Source of the DNA: SAR324 cluster bacterium
Lineage (GTDB): Bacteria; SAR324; NAC60-12
Assembly (NCBI GenBank): GCA_028822475.1
Contig: JAPKDT010000105.1
Span: 1-7,057 of the forward strand
Length of the DNA: 7,057 bases
Direction of reading: 5' to 3'
Shown: piece after piece, positions 6,326 through 7,057 of the stretch
Layout of the letters: every line of letters begins with the position of its first letter
Numbering within the stretch: the first letter of the stretch is position 1
Translations under genes and position numbers: made by a program
Notes under the pieces: model-generated
The model's input: the letters and a program-made list of their open reading frames with translations, nothing else
Database searches by the model: none
Told to the model about the DNA's origin: nothing

Positions 6326-7057
6326 ATGCCAAGACTATTCGCAGTTGACTCCATGGCAGTACTGTACCGCGGTTATTTTGCAATGATCCGGACCCCACTC
6401 ATCAATTCTAAAGGTTTGAACACCAGTGGAGTTAGAAGTTTTATAATGCAGTTGATAAAGATTATTGAAGATGAAAAGCCGGATTATTTAGCAGTTGCGA
6501 CCGATTCATCTGAACCGACTTTTCGTCACAAAAGATATCCTGAATATAAAGCAACACGTGAAAAAATGCCGGAAGATCTGGTTGAGCAACTCCCGTATCT
6601 GCCAAAATTGGTGGAATCTCTTAATTTGCCTTATTTGAAAATGCCGGGATATGAGGCGGACGATATTGTCGGGACACTGATGAGGCTTTGTCATGAAGCA
6701 GAAATAGAAGGTGTGATGGTTACCAGCGACAAAGATTTTATGCAGTTGATAACTGAAAAAATAGTGATGCTCAATCATCGAAACGAACTGATTGGAATTC
6801 CGGGAGTACGTGAAAAATTCGGCTGTGCTCCGCAACAGGTAATTGAAATGCTGGGACTGATGGGAGATGCCTCGGACAACATTCCGGGTGTCCGTGGAGT
6901 GGGTGAAAAAACCGCCATGAAGTTAATTGGAGAGTATGACAACATCGAAACAATTTATGAAAATCTGGATAAAATTAACGGAAAAAGCCTTAAAGAAAAA
7001 TTAGCATCCGGACACGCAAGTGCGCTCCTCTCTAGGGAACTTGCTACAATTGACTGC
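6326..7057 (+). CDS. polA: DNA polymerase I, N-terminal 5'-3' exonuclease (FEN) part, cut by window end
   Basis: PolA removes RNA primers and fills gaps in lagging-strand synthesis and excision repair. The 244 visible codons cover the 5'-3' exonuclease domain. Metal-binding acidic residues of the FEN fold are in place: Asp8 (AVDSM), Asp60 (VATDSS), Glu110-x-Asp112-Asp113 (GYEADD), Asp135 and Asp137 (TSDKD), and Asp181 and Asp184 (GDASDN). The FRHKRYPEYKATR block (66-78) is the conserved DNA-binding region, and GVRGVGEKTAMKL (188-200) is the helix-hairpin-helix. The reading frame is still open at the right edge, so the proofreading-like and polymerase domains are presumed but unseen; a stand-alone exonuclease cannot be strictly excluded. 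The ATG at 6326 directly precedes the PRLFAVDS first strand, so no residues seem to be missing. Its leader (CAATTAATT) lacks a Shine-Dalgarno. It is divergent from the barrel operon. Confidence 0.95.
   Translation, partial: MPRLFAVDSMAVLYRGYFAMIRTPLINSKGLNTSGVRSFIMQLIKIIEDEKPDYLAVATDSSEPTFRHKRYPEYKATREKMPEDLVEQLPYLPKLVESLNLPYLKMPGYEADDIVGTLMRLCHEAEIEGVMVTSDKDFMQLITEKIVMLNHRNELIGIPGVREKFGCAPQQVIEMLGLMGDASDNIPGVRGVGEKTAMKLIGEYDNIETIYENLDKINGKSLKEKLASGHASALLSRELATIDC

Noticed and set aside
6506..6835. 109-codon ORF on the - strand opposite polA
   Set aside because: It lies entirely antisense to conserved PolA exonuclease motifs and has no recognisable content.

Overview
The window looks like chromosomal DNA of a Gram-negative bacterium with moderate-to-low G+C. 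It has an Sec-exported outer-membrane beta-barrel protein ending in Phe, an outer-membrane-type lipoprotein, and AT-rich gene starts with little Shine-Dalgarno signal. The methylmalonyl-CoA mutase and MeaB/ArgK proteins read as proteobacterial in style, while the start of PolA (the NSKGLNTSGV stretch) recalls Bacteroidota-type sequences. I therefore do not assign a phylum; a deeply branching marine proteobacterial-type lineage is only a guess.

Layout, left to right. (1) 1-567, + strand: the 3' end of a decayed comEC gene. One reading frame carries ComEC competence-domain sequence throughout but is broken by TAA at 133 and TAG at 415. (2) 568-806: an AT-rich gap between convergent genes with no recognisable gene or good terminator. 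(3) 807-6159, - strand: four co-directional genes. In transcription order they are a FadL/PorV/UPF0164-like beta-barrel protein (6159-4972), a cysteine-containing lipoprotein (4969-4013), a full-length single-chain methylmalonyl-CoA mutase (3970-1814) and its GTPase chaperone MeaB/ArgK (1793-807). The gaps are 2, 42 and 20 bases, so a single transcription unit is plausible. (4) 6160-6325: a 166-base divergent intergenic region with weak promoter candidates and a small palindrome. (5) 6326-7057, + strand: the 5' part of polA (5'-3' exonuclease domain), cut by the window end.

How the genes fit together. The mutase isomerises methylmalonyl-CoA and succinyl-CoA using adenosylcobalamin, and MeaB gates cofactor loading and protects the enzyme. 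They are an established functional pair and appear in the same order as E. coli sbm-argK. The barrel and lipoprotein look like an envelope pair because the lipoprotein start lies 2 bases after the barrel's stop codon. Whether that envelope pair is functionally tied to methylmalonyl-CoA metabolism is an open question. Nothing in the window amounts to a clearly new defence, mobile or RNA system. The best leads are the comEC remnant and the uncharacterised barrel/lipoprotein pair.
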